Shown: piece after piece, positions 43,305 to 50,963 of the stretch
How the letters are laid out: each line of letters begins with the position of its first letter
Numbering within the stretch: position 1 is the stretch's first letter
Assembly (NCBI GenBank): GCA_036003045.1
Contig: DASYSS010000059.1
Span: forward strand, 58,283-122,282
Origin: Gemmatimonadaceae bacterium
GTDB taxonomy: Bacteria; Gemmatimonadota; Gemmatimonadetes; Gemmatimonadales; Gemmatimonadaceae
DNA: 64,000 bases
Direction: 5' to 3'
Notes under the pieces: model-generated
Databases searched by the model: none
Seen by the model: the letters and a program-made list of their open reading frames with translations, nothing else
What the model was told of the DNA's origin: nothing
Position numbers and translations under genes: made by a program

Positions 43305-45659
43305 ATGCTCAGCAGACGTGTCAGAACACCGTGGTTCTGTTGCTCTTTTGTCGCGACCGCGGCGGTTGCGCTCAGTGGTTCAACCGCGGCCGCCCAAGGT
43401 TCGATTCGCGGGACGGTCACTCGCGCCGACACGCACTCGCCTATTTCCGGCGCCACCGTGAGCGTCGCGAACCCGCAGCGCATCGCGACGACCGACCAAA
43501 AGGGCGCATACGTTCTGCGCAACCTGCCCGCCGGCACCTACGTCGTCACCACGACGGCGATTGGCCGCGCGCCGGACAGCGGATCAGTCGCCGTTCCGGC
43601 GACCGGCACGGTGTCGCACGAAGTGTCGCTGAAGGAAGGCTCGCTGCTCCTGTCGAGCGTGATCGTGTCGGCGACCCGCACCGCCGTGGAGGCGAGCAAG
43701 GTCACGGCGACGGTGAACGTGCTCACGTCGGAACAGGTGCGTCAGACGCCCGCGCGCGAAGCGCAGGACATGCTGCGTGAGATTCCCGCTGTCGAGCTGC
43801 CGCGCACCAGCAGCCTGGTCGGCGGCACCGCGCAAATCGTCTCGATCCGCGGCGTCGACGAGGGCCGCACCGCCGTGTTGTTCGACGGGATTCCCGTCAA
43901 CGACGCGTGGGGTGAATGGATCGACTGGGGACGCGTGCCGAAAGCGATGATCGATCACGTCGAAGTGCTCGAAGGCGGCACGTCGAATCTGTACGGCAAC
44001 GGCGCGATGGGCGGCGTGATCTCGTTCTTCGGCCGGCCGATGTCGCCGGGCTCGATGGACCTTCAAGCCGACGGCGGCAGCCGCTCGGCGCGGCACGCCT
44101 ACCTGGGCGCCGGCGTCCCACTCGGATCCGGATTCAGCGTCGACGTCAACGGTGACTATCAGGAAGGCGGCGGCTACAAGCTCATCGGCCTCAACGGCGC
44201 CGTCGGCCCGATCGACGTCGCGTCGACGTCGATCACGCGAAACGGCTACGCGCGGCTGAACTACGCGCCGTCGTCGCAGTGGAGCGCCTTCGCCACCGGA
44301 CACTTCTTCGGTGACTCTCGCGGACTCGGCACGCCGCTGAGCGCCGGCAACCGGGACCAGCGCGACGCTGACTTCGGCGTGAACGGCCAGGGCTTCGGCG
44401 GCGGCACGCTGGCGATCCGCGGTTGGGACGGGCGGCAGATCGAGAACCAGCGCGCCACGACGATTCGCTCGGCGACGCTTCGCAACGCGGAGGATTCGAG
44501 CGCCGATGCGCAGATCCCGAGCCACGATTGGGGCGCGTCGGCGCTGTGGACGCGCACGGGCTTGATTGGCCTCGAATCGTTCAGCGCCGGCGCCGACTAT
44601 CGCCATTATCAGGGCGACTACAACGAGACCGACTACAACACGACCGGATGTCCGACCGCCGCGACGTGCGGGTCGATCGCGCGGCAAATCTCGTCCGGCG
44701 GCAATCAGAGCTTGAGCGGCGCGTTCCTCCAAGCGATCGCCGCGCCGATCTCCCCGCTGCGCATCGAGCTGAGCGGACGCGTCGACCAGTGGAACAACGA
44801 CGACGGCCGCTCGTTCCTCACCGGTGGTACGCAGACGACGTATCAGGACCGGTCGAAGACGGCGTTCTCGCCGCGCCTCGGCGCGCGTTATCAGGTCGTG
44901 TCGTCGTTCTCGCTGCACGCCGCGGTCTACAAGGCGTTCCGCGCACCGAACCTCGCCGAACTGTATCGCAAGCAGGTGTCGCCGACGTCGATCACCGTGC
45001 CGAATCCCGACCTTGGCGCCGAGACGGCGCTCGGCCGCGAAGTCGGCTTCGACTGGCAGCCGGTCGATTGGATTCAGGCGAAGGGCACCTACTATGTCGC
45101 CGAGTACAACGATTTCAACGTTCCGGTCACGCTCACGGCGAACAAGCCGGCGGAGTGCGGCGCGATCGCAACCTGCCGCGTTCGTCAGAACGTGAACGCC
45201 GAGCGCAGCCAGGGCGGCGAGGCGTACATCGCGGTGCGACCGGTCCACGAACTGTTCATCAGCGCCGGCGTGAACTACGACGACGACCGCCAGCAGAGCG
45301 GACTGCCCGCGACCGCGACCGATGCGACGAAGCCGCACATCAACCGCGTGCCGTCACCGCGCCAGACGATCCGCGCAACGTACAGCTCCAACCAGTTGGG
45401 CGACTGGACACTGATGTGGCGTCACGAGGGTCGCACGACGACGCTCGGCGGCATCGGCCTCGCGCCGTTCACCGTCGTGGACGCGAACATTCAGCGCGAG
45501 CTGGTTCCCGGGCTGCGCGGCTTCGTGTCGGTCGAGAACATCGGCGACGCGAAGTACCAGGTGAACATCGCCGGGTCGGGCACGGCGGCGAGTCCGTTCG
45601 TGTACTCGATCGGGTTGCCGAGAACCGTTCGCGCCGGAATCGAGGCGTTCCGCTGGTAA
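43305..45659 (+). CDS. TonB-dependent outer-membrane receptor
   Basis: 784 residues from ATG 43305 (the longer frame adds non-signal sequence). Signal peptide to ~residue 31 (VALSGSTAAAQG). Residues ~33-115 form a carboxypeptidase-regulatory-like domain (GSIRGTVTRADTHSPISGATVSV, LRNLPAGTYVV), then the plug (SAVIVSATRT-like start, MLREIPAVE, RGVDEGRTAVLFDGIPVND, HVEVLEGGTSNLYGNGAMGGVISF) and a 22-strand barrel ending in an aromatic residue (IEAFRW). It would import a siderophore, vitamin or glycan ligand using TonB energy. It follows a two-component pair in the same direction after 149 bp. Confidence 0.93.
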   Translation: MLSRRVRTPWFCCSFVATAAVALSGSTAAAQGSIRGTVTRADTHSPISGATVSVANPQRIATTDQKGAYVLRNLPAGTYVVTTTAIGRAPDSGSVAVPATGTVSHEVSLKEGSLLLSSVIVSATRTAVEASKVTATVNVLTSEQVRQTPAREAQDMLREIPAVELPRTSSLVGGTAQIVSIRGVDEGRTAVLFDGIPVNDAWGEWIDWGRVPKAMIDHVEVLEGGTSNLYGNGAMGGVISFFGRPMSPGSMDLQADGGSRSARHAYLGAGVPLGSGFSVDVNGDYQEGGGYKLIGLNGAVGPIDVASTSITRNGYARLNYAPSSQWSAFATGHFFGDSRGLGTPLSAGNRDQRDADFGVNGQGFGGGTLAIRGWDGRQIENQRATTIRSATLRNAEDSSADAQIPSHDWGASALWTRTGLIGLESFSAGADYRHYQGDYNETDYNTTGCPTAATCGSIARQISSGGNQSLSGAFLQAIAAPISPLRIELSGRVDQWNNDDGRSFLTGGTQTTYQDRSKTAFSPRLGARYQVVSSFSLHAAVYKAFRAPNLAELYRKQVSPTSITVPNPDLGAETALGREVGFDWQPVDWIQAKGTYYVAEYNDFNVPVTLTANKPAECGAIATCRVRQNVNAERSQGGEAYIAVRPVHELFISAGVNYDDDRQQSGLPATATDATKPHINRVPSPRQTIRATYSSNQLGDWTLMWRHEGRTTTLGGIGLAPFTVVDANIQRELVPGLRGFVSVENIGDAKYQVNIAGSGTAASPFVYSIGLPRTVRAGIEAFRW

Positions 45660-45700
45660 CGACGTCGACCTTCATTCGCTGAGGTTTTCGGCGGCTCGAG

Positions 45701-45746
45701 CGAGACCTAGGACCCCGCGCCACTGGTGCTGGGTCCTTCTCGTTTT
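45701..45746 (+). terminator. Putative terminator after the TonB receptor
   Basis: AGGACCC (45709-45715) pairs with GGGTCCT (45731-45737), extended by CGAG/CTCG outside; the loop is 15 nt and CGTTTT follows. Placed 42 bp after the receptor stop. Confidence 0.55.
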
Positions 45747-45770
45747 CACAGGACTCCCTGTGGTGAGAGA

Positions 45771-45930
45771 GCTACGGCGAAGGCCCAGTAAATTTCCACG
45801 CAGATGACGCAGACTGGAACTACAATGCCGCGGATCAACGACGCGATGTGCTTTTCACGCGCTCTGTATCTGCGGGATTGCCTTTCAATCTGCGTCGTCT
45901 GCGTCGAGTTTTCTTGCCGAAGGACATAGC
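45771..45930. repeat. Hairpin repeat copy D, complete inverted repeat
   Basis: Two ~62-bp arms in inverted orientation. The left arm has ACGCAGATGACGCAGAC, GGAACTACAA and GCCGCGGAT; the right arm has ATCTGCGGGATTG, then AATCTGCGTCGTCTGCGTCG and TTTTCTTGCCGAAGG. The spacer of ~30 nt has no gene. Located between the convergent TonB receptor and Nudix genes, so it may also fold as a long hairpin in both transcripts. Confidence 0.85.
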
Positions 45931-45975
45931 AAGACTGGCGCGACATCGTCGCGAGTTCGGACCACCCAACGGCCG

Positions 45976-46587
45976 CTAGTCTCTGGCGAGCTCCAAAAAC
46001 TGCGTCAGCGCTCGATGCGTGAGTCCCCACACGACGAACTGACCGTAGCGGAACACCTCCACTTCTCTCGAGCCGACGCCGCGAATCGGCACCGAGGCTC
46101 GCCCCCATGACGGTCCGTGGAGGAACGCGGAGAGTGGAACCCAGAACGCTTCGGCGACCTCGTCGCTCGGCGTGGTCACGGCGTCGCGGCTCACGACGGC
46201 GACGAACGGGCGGATGACGAGCGGCGGCAGCGCGGGCGTGCGCGGCGCGACATCGTCGAGCGCGCCGAGCACGCGGCCATCGCGCGCGAGGTCGACGCCG
46301 GTCTCTTCGAGCGTCTCGCGCATCGCGGTGTGCGCGAGATCGATGTCGCTCGGGTCCATGCGGCCGCCGGGACAGGCGATGTGCCCGCTCCACGGATCGC
46401 CCTCGAATTCGGCGCGGCGGATCATGAGGAGCTCCGGCTCGCCGTCCGCCGATGGTCGGAGCGTCAGGGCGATCGCCGCGTAGCGCTCGCTCCCGGTCGT
46501 CTCGACCGCGACCGGTGTTCGCTCGGCGAGGCGGCGCGCTATGCGCGCGACGTCAGGGCGTTCGAGAAACTCGTCCAGCGACGACAC
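45976..46587 (-). CDS. Nudix hydrolase, CoA-pyrophosphatase (NudL/YeaB) type
   Basis: 203 residues from GTG 46587, with GAGGTGG at the end of the preceding gene acting as ribosome site. The Nudix box GGRMDPSDIDLAHTAMRETLEETGVDL spans ~74-100; REtxEETG supplies the metal Glu residues, and the box has the D(P/D)xD form seen in NudL-type CoA pyrophosphatases, preceded by the family-like LLMIRRAEFEGDPWSGHIACPGG. It would hydrolyse CoA or acyl-CoA to 3',5'-ADP and phosphopantetheine. Downstream end of the LdcA-rhodanese-Nudix operon. Confidence 0.87.
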   Translation of the reverse strand: MSSLDEFLERPDVARIARRLAERTPVAVETTGSERYAAIALTLRPSADGEPELLMIRRAEFEGDPWSGHIACPGGRMDPSDIDLAHTAMRETLEETGVDLARDGRVLGALDDVAPRTPALPPLVIRPFVAVVSRDAVTTPSDEVAEAFWVPLSAFLHGPSWGRASVPIRGVGSREVEVFRYGQFVVWGLTHRALTQFLELARD

Positions 46588-46590
46588 CGG

Positions 46591-46944
46591 TCATTCCACC
46601 TCGCCGCCGGCGTCGGCCCACGCGCGAATGCCTCCCGCCATCGATGCCACGGTCGAGTAGCCCATGGTCTGGAGCGTATCGGTGGAGAGGACCGAGCGGC
46701 TGCCCGACGAGCAATAGAGGACCACGTTCGCGTCACGCGCGACCTGCGCTTCGATGCGGCTCTCGAGGTGGCTGCGTGGGACGTGAACCGACCCGGGAAT
46801 CTTCGCGGCGTTCACTTCCTGAATCTCGCGGATGTCGACGAGGACCACGGGCTCGCCCCGCGCCTGCATGTCGAGCACTTGGCGCGGCGTGACTTCGCGG
46901 GTGCGCCCTTTCGCCTCCGCCATCAGCTCCGGATAGGTCTTCAT
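46591..46944 (-). CDS. Single-domain rhodanese (sulfurtransferase)
   Basis: 117 residues from ATG 46944. Full rhodanese domain: VVLVDIREIQEVNAAKIPGSVHVPR near 33-57, then the active-site loop LYCSSGSRSVLST near 77-89 with catalytic Cys in CSSGSRS, and a final GIRAWADAG. It transfers sulfane sulfur between small thiols or cyanide. It lies 9 bp after the LdcA stop and 3 bp before the Nudix start, clearly one operon, though no common pathway is obvious. Confidence 0.93.
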   Translation of the reverse strand: MKTYPELMAEAKGRTREVTPRQVLDMQARGEPVVLVDIREIQEVNAAKIPGSVHVPRSHLESRIEAQVARDANVVLYCSSGSRSVLSTDTLQTMGYSTVASMAGGIRAWADAGGEVE

Positions 46945-46953
46945 CGGCGTGCC

Positions 46954-47859
46954 TTATCGTTCGATGACAATAGTTCGCTGGTCGGCGTCGAGGACCGCGG
47001 TCGCCCCCAGCGGCAGCGTGAACTGATCGTCGACATGGCCGAACGGCGCGTTCGCGACGCATGGCACGCGAAAGCGGTCGGCGACCTCCTGCAATATGCG
47101 CTCGAGGGGTAGTGACTGCTCCACCTCGCCCGCGTCCGCCGGAATCTCCGTGAAGCGGCCGAAGACGATTCCGGCACAGCGCGCCAGCGCTCCGGACAAT
47201 GCGAGCTGCACGAGCATGCGATCGATTCGATAGACGGCCTCGTTCACGTCCTCGAGCACGAGGATCGCGCGGTCGAGGTTGAGCGCGTATGGCGTTCCCG
47301 CGAGCGACGCGACGAGCGCCAGATTGCCGCCGACAAGACGCCCGCGCGCGCACCCGCCGCGCACGGTGACTGTCTCGTCGTGGCGCACGACGTACGGCGT
47401 GTCGCCGGTCGACACGGCCGCCCGGAGCGAGCGGCGCGTCAACTCGGTCAGCTCAGCGCGCGCCGTCGGGCCGTGATACGTGACGAGATCCGCGCGCGCG
47501 CCGATCGCGCCGTGGAGCGCGGTGATGTCGGAGTAGCCGATCAACGCTTTCGGTTTCCACCGCCACACGTCGTAATCGATCGCGTCGAGCAGTCTCATCG
47601 CGCCGTAGCCGCCACGGATGCACCACACGCCGTCGATCGCGTCGTTCGACGCGGCGGCGGCGAAGTCGGCCAAACGATTCGCGTCATTGCCGGCCAAATA
47701 TCCGTCGCGCTCGAGCACGTGTGCACCGGGCACAGGCTCCCAGCCGAATGAGCGCGCGTTCTCCATTGCGCGCTCGAGATCGGCAGCGCCGCGAAGCGGA
47801 CCCGAGGGTGCGACGAGCGCGACACGCGCGCCAGCGCCGAGAAGTGGCGGAAAACGCAT
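46954..47859 (-). CDS. ldcA: LD-carboxypeptidase (peptidase family S66)
   Basis: 301 residues from ATG 47859. S66 marks: VALVAPSGP at the start, CIRGGYGAMRLLDAID near 80, nucleophile Ser in LIGYSDITALH near 108, GRLVGGNLALVASLAGTPY near 170, Glu in LEDVNEAVYRIDRML near 205 and His in NAPFGHVDDQFTLPLG near 270. It removes the terminal D-Ala from murein tetrapeptides during peptidoglycan recycling in the cytoplasm. First gene of a three-gene operon with rhodanese and Nudix genes. Confidence 0.92.
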   Translation of the reverse strand: MRFPPLLGAGARVALVAPSGPLRGAADLERAMENARSFGWEPVPGAHVLERDGYLAGNDANRLADFAAAASNDAIDGVWCIRGGYGAMRLLDAIDYDVWRWKPKALIGYSDITALHGAIGARADLVTYHGPTARAELTELTRRSLRAAVSTGDTPYVVRHDETVTVRGGCARGRLVGGNLALVASLAGTPYALNLDRAILVLEDVNEAVYRIDRMLVQLALSGALARCAGIVFGRFTEIPADAGEVEQSLPLERILQEVADRFRVPCVANAPFGHVDDQFTLPLGATAVLDADQRTIVIER

Positions 47860-48015
47860 TGCAGGACGTACGCATGTGCAGGCGAACTCGTCAACTCGTC
47901 GTCGGCCTCGTCACTCGATGTCTTTGGTCGTACATGGCACCGATGCTGCGAGACGCAAGTCACACTCGCCGGGCGCATCGGTGCCCGGCATGGACTTCAT
48001 GATGGAGGAAGGACC

Positions 48016-48339
48016 ATGGCGGACCGCGATAACGACCGAAGCAACGATCCAAACAATCCGAGTAAGTCAGGCAGTTCGGGAGGTGCGGGGAGCTCGAGCG
48101 GATCGGGCAGCTCGAATCCGTCCGGTGGCTCCAAGTCCGGCGGCGGAATGAGTGGAAACCCCAGCGGCGGGAGCAGCGGCGGTGGCATGGGCGGCTCCTC
48201 GAGCAGCGGCGGAGGAATGGGCGGCTCGGGCTCGGGCGGCTCGCAGGGCAAGAACCCGTCGTCCGGTACGGGCGCGGGCGGGAGCGGCTCGACGCAGAAG
48301 CCTGGCTCGGGCAACCCCGGCTCAGAGAGCAATCGATAG
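48016..48339 (+). CDS. Low-complexity Ser/Gly-rich small protein
   Basis: 107 residues from ATG 48016, with AGGAAGG at the normal distance. After a charged start (MADRDNDRSNDPNNPSKSG) it is nearly all Gly and Ser with scattered Asn, Pro, Lys and Met (repeats of GGSSSGGGMGG type), with no signal peptide or membrane segment. It is predicted fully disordered. The strong ribosome site and a near-perfect terminator 38 bp after the stop support a real single-gene transcript. The opposite strand holds a Pro-rich open frame, which is the expected shadow of Gly codons. Function unknown; such proteins are sometimes desiccation- or stress-linked. Confidence 0.7.
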   Translation: MADRDNDRSNDPNNPSKSGSSGGAGSSSGSGSSNPSGGSKSGGGMSGNPSGGSSGGGMGGSSSSGGGMGGSGSGGSQGKNPSSGTGAGGSGSTQKPGSGNPGSESNR

Positions 48340-48376
48340 GCTGCTCTATTCATTGGATCGTCGGTCGGGTCCTTAC

Positions 48377-48414
48377 GGGCCGCGAGCGGTCGCCACCGCT
48401 CGCGGCCCTTTTTT
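48377..48414 (+). terminator. Strong intrinsic terminator
   Basis: A perfect 14-bp stem GGGCCGCGAGCGGT / ACCGCTCGCGGCCC with loop CGCC, followed by six T. Ends the transcript of the Ser/Gly-rich gene. Confidence 0.95.
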
Positions 48415-48467
48415 GTCCGTGTTCCAACCGGTTCGTCGTGCGGAGTGCGCGGCGGTAAGTTCTGCGC

Positions 48468-49730
48468 GTGTCTCTCTCGACGCGTGTCCTCCTGGCACTC
48501 GGCGCCGGAATCGCGGCAGGCATCGCGCTCAGTCAGATCGACGCGGGGCTGTCGCGCTCGATCGTTGCCGTCGTGGAGCCGTTCGGAACGCTGTTCGTGA
48601 ATGCGATCCGCATGACGGTCGTGCCGCTCGTCGTGTCGAGCCTCATCGTCGGGGTCGCATCGACTGAGGACCGCGCGATGTTGGCGCGGGTCGGCGGCCG
48701 CGGGGTTCTCGTCTTCGTCATTTTGCTCACACTGTCGGCCGGACTTGCCGCGCTCGTGACGCCGCCGATCGTCGCGAACCTTCAGCTCGATCCCGCCGCG
48801 GTGGCGCGCCTGCGCGCTGCGTCGCCGACGGCGAACAGCGTCGCGGCGGGCGCCGCGGCGATCCAGGGACCGGCTGCGTGGCTCGTGTCGCTCGTGCCAT
48901 CCAACGCGATCGCGGCCGCGGTAGACGGCGCGATGCTTCCGCTCATCATCTTCGCGCTCGCGCTCGGTCTTGCGCTGGGCGCGGTCGAAGCGACGGCGCG
49001 GAACGCGGTCGTGACCGTTTTTCGCGCGATCGCCGAATCGATGCTGGTCCTCGTGCGATGGCTGCTCGTCGTCGCACCGATCGGCGTGTTCGCGCTCGCG
49101 TTGCCGCTCGTCGCGCGATTGGGGCTTGCCGCCGTCGGGGCGCTGGCGGTCTACGTGACCGTCGTGTCGGTGGGCGCCGTCGCGCTCATCGTGTTCTTCC
49201 TCGTGCCGGCGGCGGTGGTGAGCGGCCGCGTGCCGGCGCGACAGTTCATTCGCGCCGCGCTTCCCGCGCAGGCGGTCGCATTCTCGTCGCGTTCGTCGCT
49301 CGCCGCGCTCCCCGCGCTGATCGACTCGGCGCGAACCCGGCTTGGCATGTCCGACGAGATCAGCGGGTTCTTCCTGCCGTTCGCGACGGCGATGTTCCGC
49401 ATCGGCGCGCCATTCGGCTTGACGGTGGGGACCGTGTTTCTCGCCAAGCTGTACGGCGTCGCGATGTCTCCCGCGCAGCTCGGAACGGTCGTCGTCACCG
49501 CGGTGCTGACGAGCTTCAGCATTCCGGGAATCCCCGGCGGCTCGATCATCGTCATGGCTCCCGTGCTGGCGAGCATCGGCCTGCCGATCGAAGGGCTCGG
49601 CATCCTGCTCGGCGTCGACACGATTCCGGACATCTTTCGCACGACAGCGAACGTGACCGGCCAGCTCGCGGCCGCGACGATCGTCGCGCGTCGCGCCGAG
49701 CCCGTACGCGAGGCCGCGCTGGCGTCTTGA
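48468..49730 (+). CDS. Dicarboxylate/amino acid:cation symporter (DAACS/SDF family)
   Basis: 420 residues from GTG 48468. SDF-family sequence: FGTLFVNAIRMTVVPLVVSSLIVGV near 38-62, LVPSNAIAAAVDGAMLPLIIFALALGLAL near 143-172, AFSSRSSLAALPALI near 270 (re-entrant loop HP1 with the Ser-rich tip) and VLTSFSIPGIPGGSIIVM near 345 (HP2). Eight membrane helices plus two hairpins fit. It imports acidic or small amino acids or dicarboxylates with Na+ or H+. Its stop TGA overlaps the TTG start of the glycosyltransferase gene. Confidence 0.92.
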   Translation: MSLSTRVLLALGAGIAAGIALSQIDAGLSRSIVAVVEPFGTLFVNAIRMTVVPLVVSSLIVGVASTEDRAMLARVGGRGVLVFVILLTLSAGLAALVTPPIVANLQLDPAAVARLRAASPTANSVAAGAAAIQGPAAWLVSLVPSNAIAAAVDGAMLPLIIFALALGLALGAVEATARNAVVTVFRAIAESMLVLVRWLLVVAPIGVFALALPLVARLGLAAVGALAVYVTVVSVGAVALIVFFLVPAAVVSGRVPARQFIRAALPAQAVAFSSRSSLAALPALIDSARTRLGMSDEISGFFLPFATAMFRIGAPFGLTVGTVFLAKLYGVAMSPAQLGTVVVTAVLTSFSIPGIPGGSIIVMAPVLASIGLPIEGLGILLGVDTIPDIFRTTANVTGQLAAATIVARRAEPVREAALAS

Positions 49731-50887
49731 GCGCGCTCACGACGGGGCTGCTCTGGTCGCTGCCGTGGATCGTCCCGCCGATCGTCGTGATCGTGCGCTC
49801 CCTGAAATCGCGGTCGCTCGACGACACAACGTCGGAGATCAGTCCCAACGCTCCGCTCGTGTCCGTGATCATCCCCGCGCGCAACGAAGCGCGCAACATC
49901 GAGCGCTGCGTTCGCTCCGTGTTGTCGACGACCTATCCGAACGTCGAGATCATCGTCGTCGACGACCATTCGAGCGACGGCACGGGCGACATCGCGCGCG
50001 AGATCGCGGCGAGCGATGCTCGTCTCGCGGTCATTCAGGCGCCGGACCTGCCGACGGGTTGGTTCGGCAAGCAGTGGGCGTGCGCGAGCGGAGCCCGGGT
50101 AGCGAGTGGGTCGCTGCTCTGCTTCACCGACGCCGACACCATGCACGCGCCCGATTTGCTCTCGCGCTCGGTGAACGAGCTGCGCGCGCGCCATGCCGAC
50201 CTGATTACCGTCGCCGGCGCGCAGGAGATGCGCGGGTTCTGGGAGCGGATCATCCAGCCGCAGCTCTTCGCCCTTCTGTCCGTTCGCTACGGCGGGACGG
50301 AGCACGTGAGCCAGGCGAAACGCCCGACGGACGCGATCGCGAACGGCCAATACATTCTCGTGCGACGGGGAACGTACTACGCGATGGGCGGCCACGAGCT
50401 CGTTCGCGACTTGGTCGCCGAGGACATGGCGATGGCGCAGGAGTGGGTGCGCGGCGGCCGGCGCATCGCGCTCGTCATGGGCCGCCACCAGCTCTCCACG
50501 CACATGTATTCCGGCTATCGCGAGGCCGTGTCCGGCTGGCGCAAGAACATTTACGCCAGCGGCCGTCACGCTGCACTTGGCGGGCGCGTCGGGCGCGCGC
50601 TGTATCCGGTGATCCTGCCGCTGATGCCGATTTCCGCGCTCGTGCCGCCGCTCGTTCTCCTCCTCTGCGCCGCCGGCGTGCTGTCCGGCGCGTGGCTCGC
50701 GTGGTCGGCGATCGTGTACCTCGTGAGCGTCGGGTATTGGGCGCTGTTGTACGCGTGGTTCAACCAGCCGTTGTGGTATGCGCCGCTCTATCCGCTCGGC
50801 TCGCTCGTGCTCTTGTTGATCACGGGGAGCGCACTGCGCCGAGGACGTCGAGTGGAGTGGAAAGCGCGCGAATACGTCGCGCGCTGA
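49727..50887 (+). CDS. Membrane glycosyltransferase, GT2 family
   Basis: 386 residues from TTG 49727, which overlaps the preceding TGA (TTGA), implying coupled translation. An N-terminal hydrophobic segment is followed by the GT2 domain: VSVIIPARNEARNIERCVRSVLS near 44-66, VDDHSSDGTGD near 77, LPTGWFGKQWACASGA near 102, CFTDADTMH near 125 (DxD motif), and GRHQLSTHMYSGYREAVSGWRKN near 250 (QxxRW-like WRKN). Two to three C-terminal membrane segments follow. It would transfer a sugar to a lipid acceptor at the inner membrane. It resembles HpnB-type enzymes, but no hopanoid genes are near. Confidence 0.87.
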   Translation: MSALTTGLLWSLPWIVPPIVVIVRSLKSRSLDDTTSEISPNAPLVSVIIPARNEARNIERCVRSVLSTTYPNVEIIVVDDHSSDGTGDIAREIAASDARLAVIQAPDLPTGWFGKQWACASGARVASGSLLCFTDADTMHAPDLLSRSVNELRARHADLITVAGAQEMRGFWERIIQPQLFALLSVRYGGTEHVSQAKRPTDAIANGQYILVRRGTYYAMGGHELVRDLVAEDMAMAQEWVRGGRRIALVMGRHQLSTHMYSGYREAVSGWRKNIYASGRHAALGGRVGRALYPVILPLMPISALVPPLVLLLCAAGVLSGAWLAWSAIVYLVSVGYWALLYAWFNQPLWYAPLYPLGSLVLLLITGSALRRGRRVEWKAREYVAR

Positions 50888-50963
50888 TCCCACGCAATCG
50901 AATTGAGGAGTTCCGCAATGGCGTGATCGCGCAGCGGCGAGCGTCGAGCGCTAGCGTCGGCGC

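Noticed and set aside
47997..48353. Pro/Leu-rich 118-aa frame opposite the Ser/Gly protein
   Set aside because: GGC/GGA codons read antisense as Pro; the plus strand has the ribosome site and the terminator orientation, so plus is preferred.
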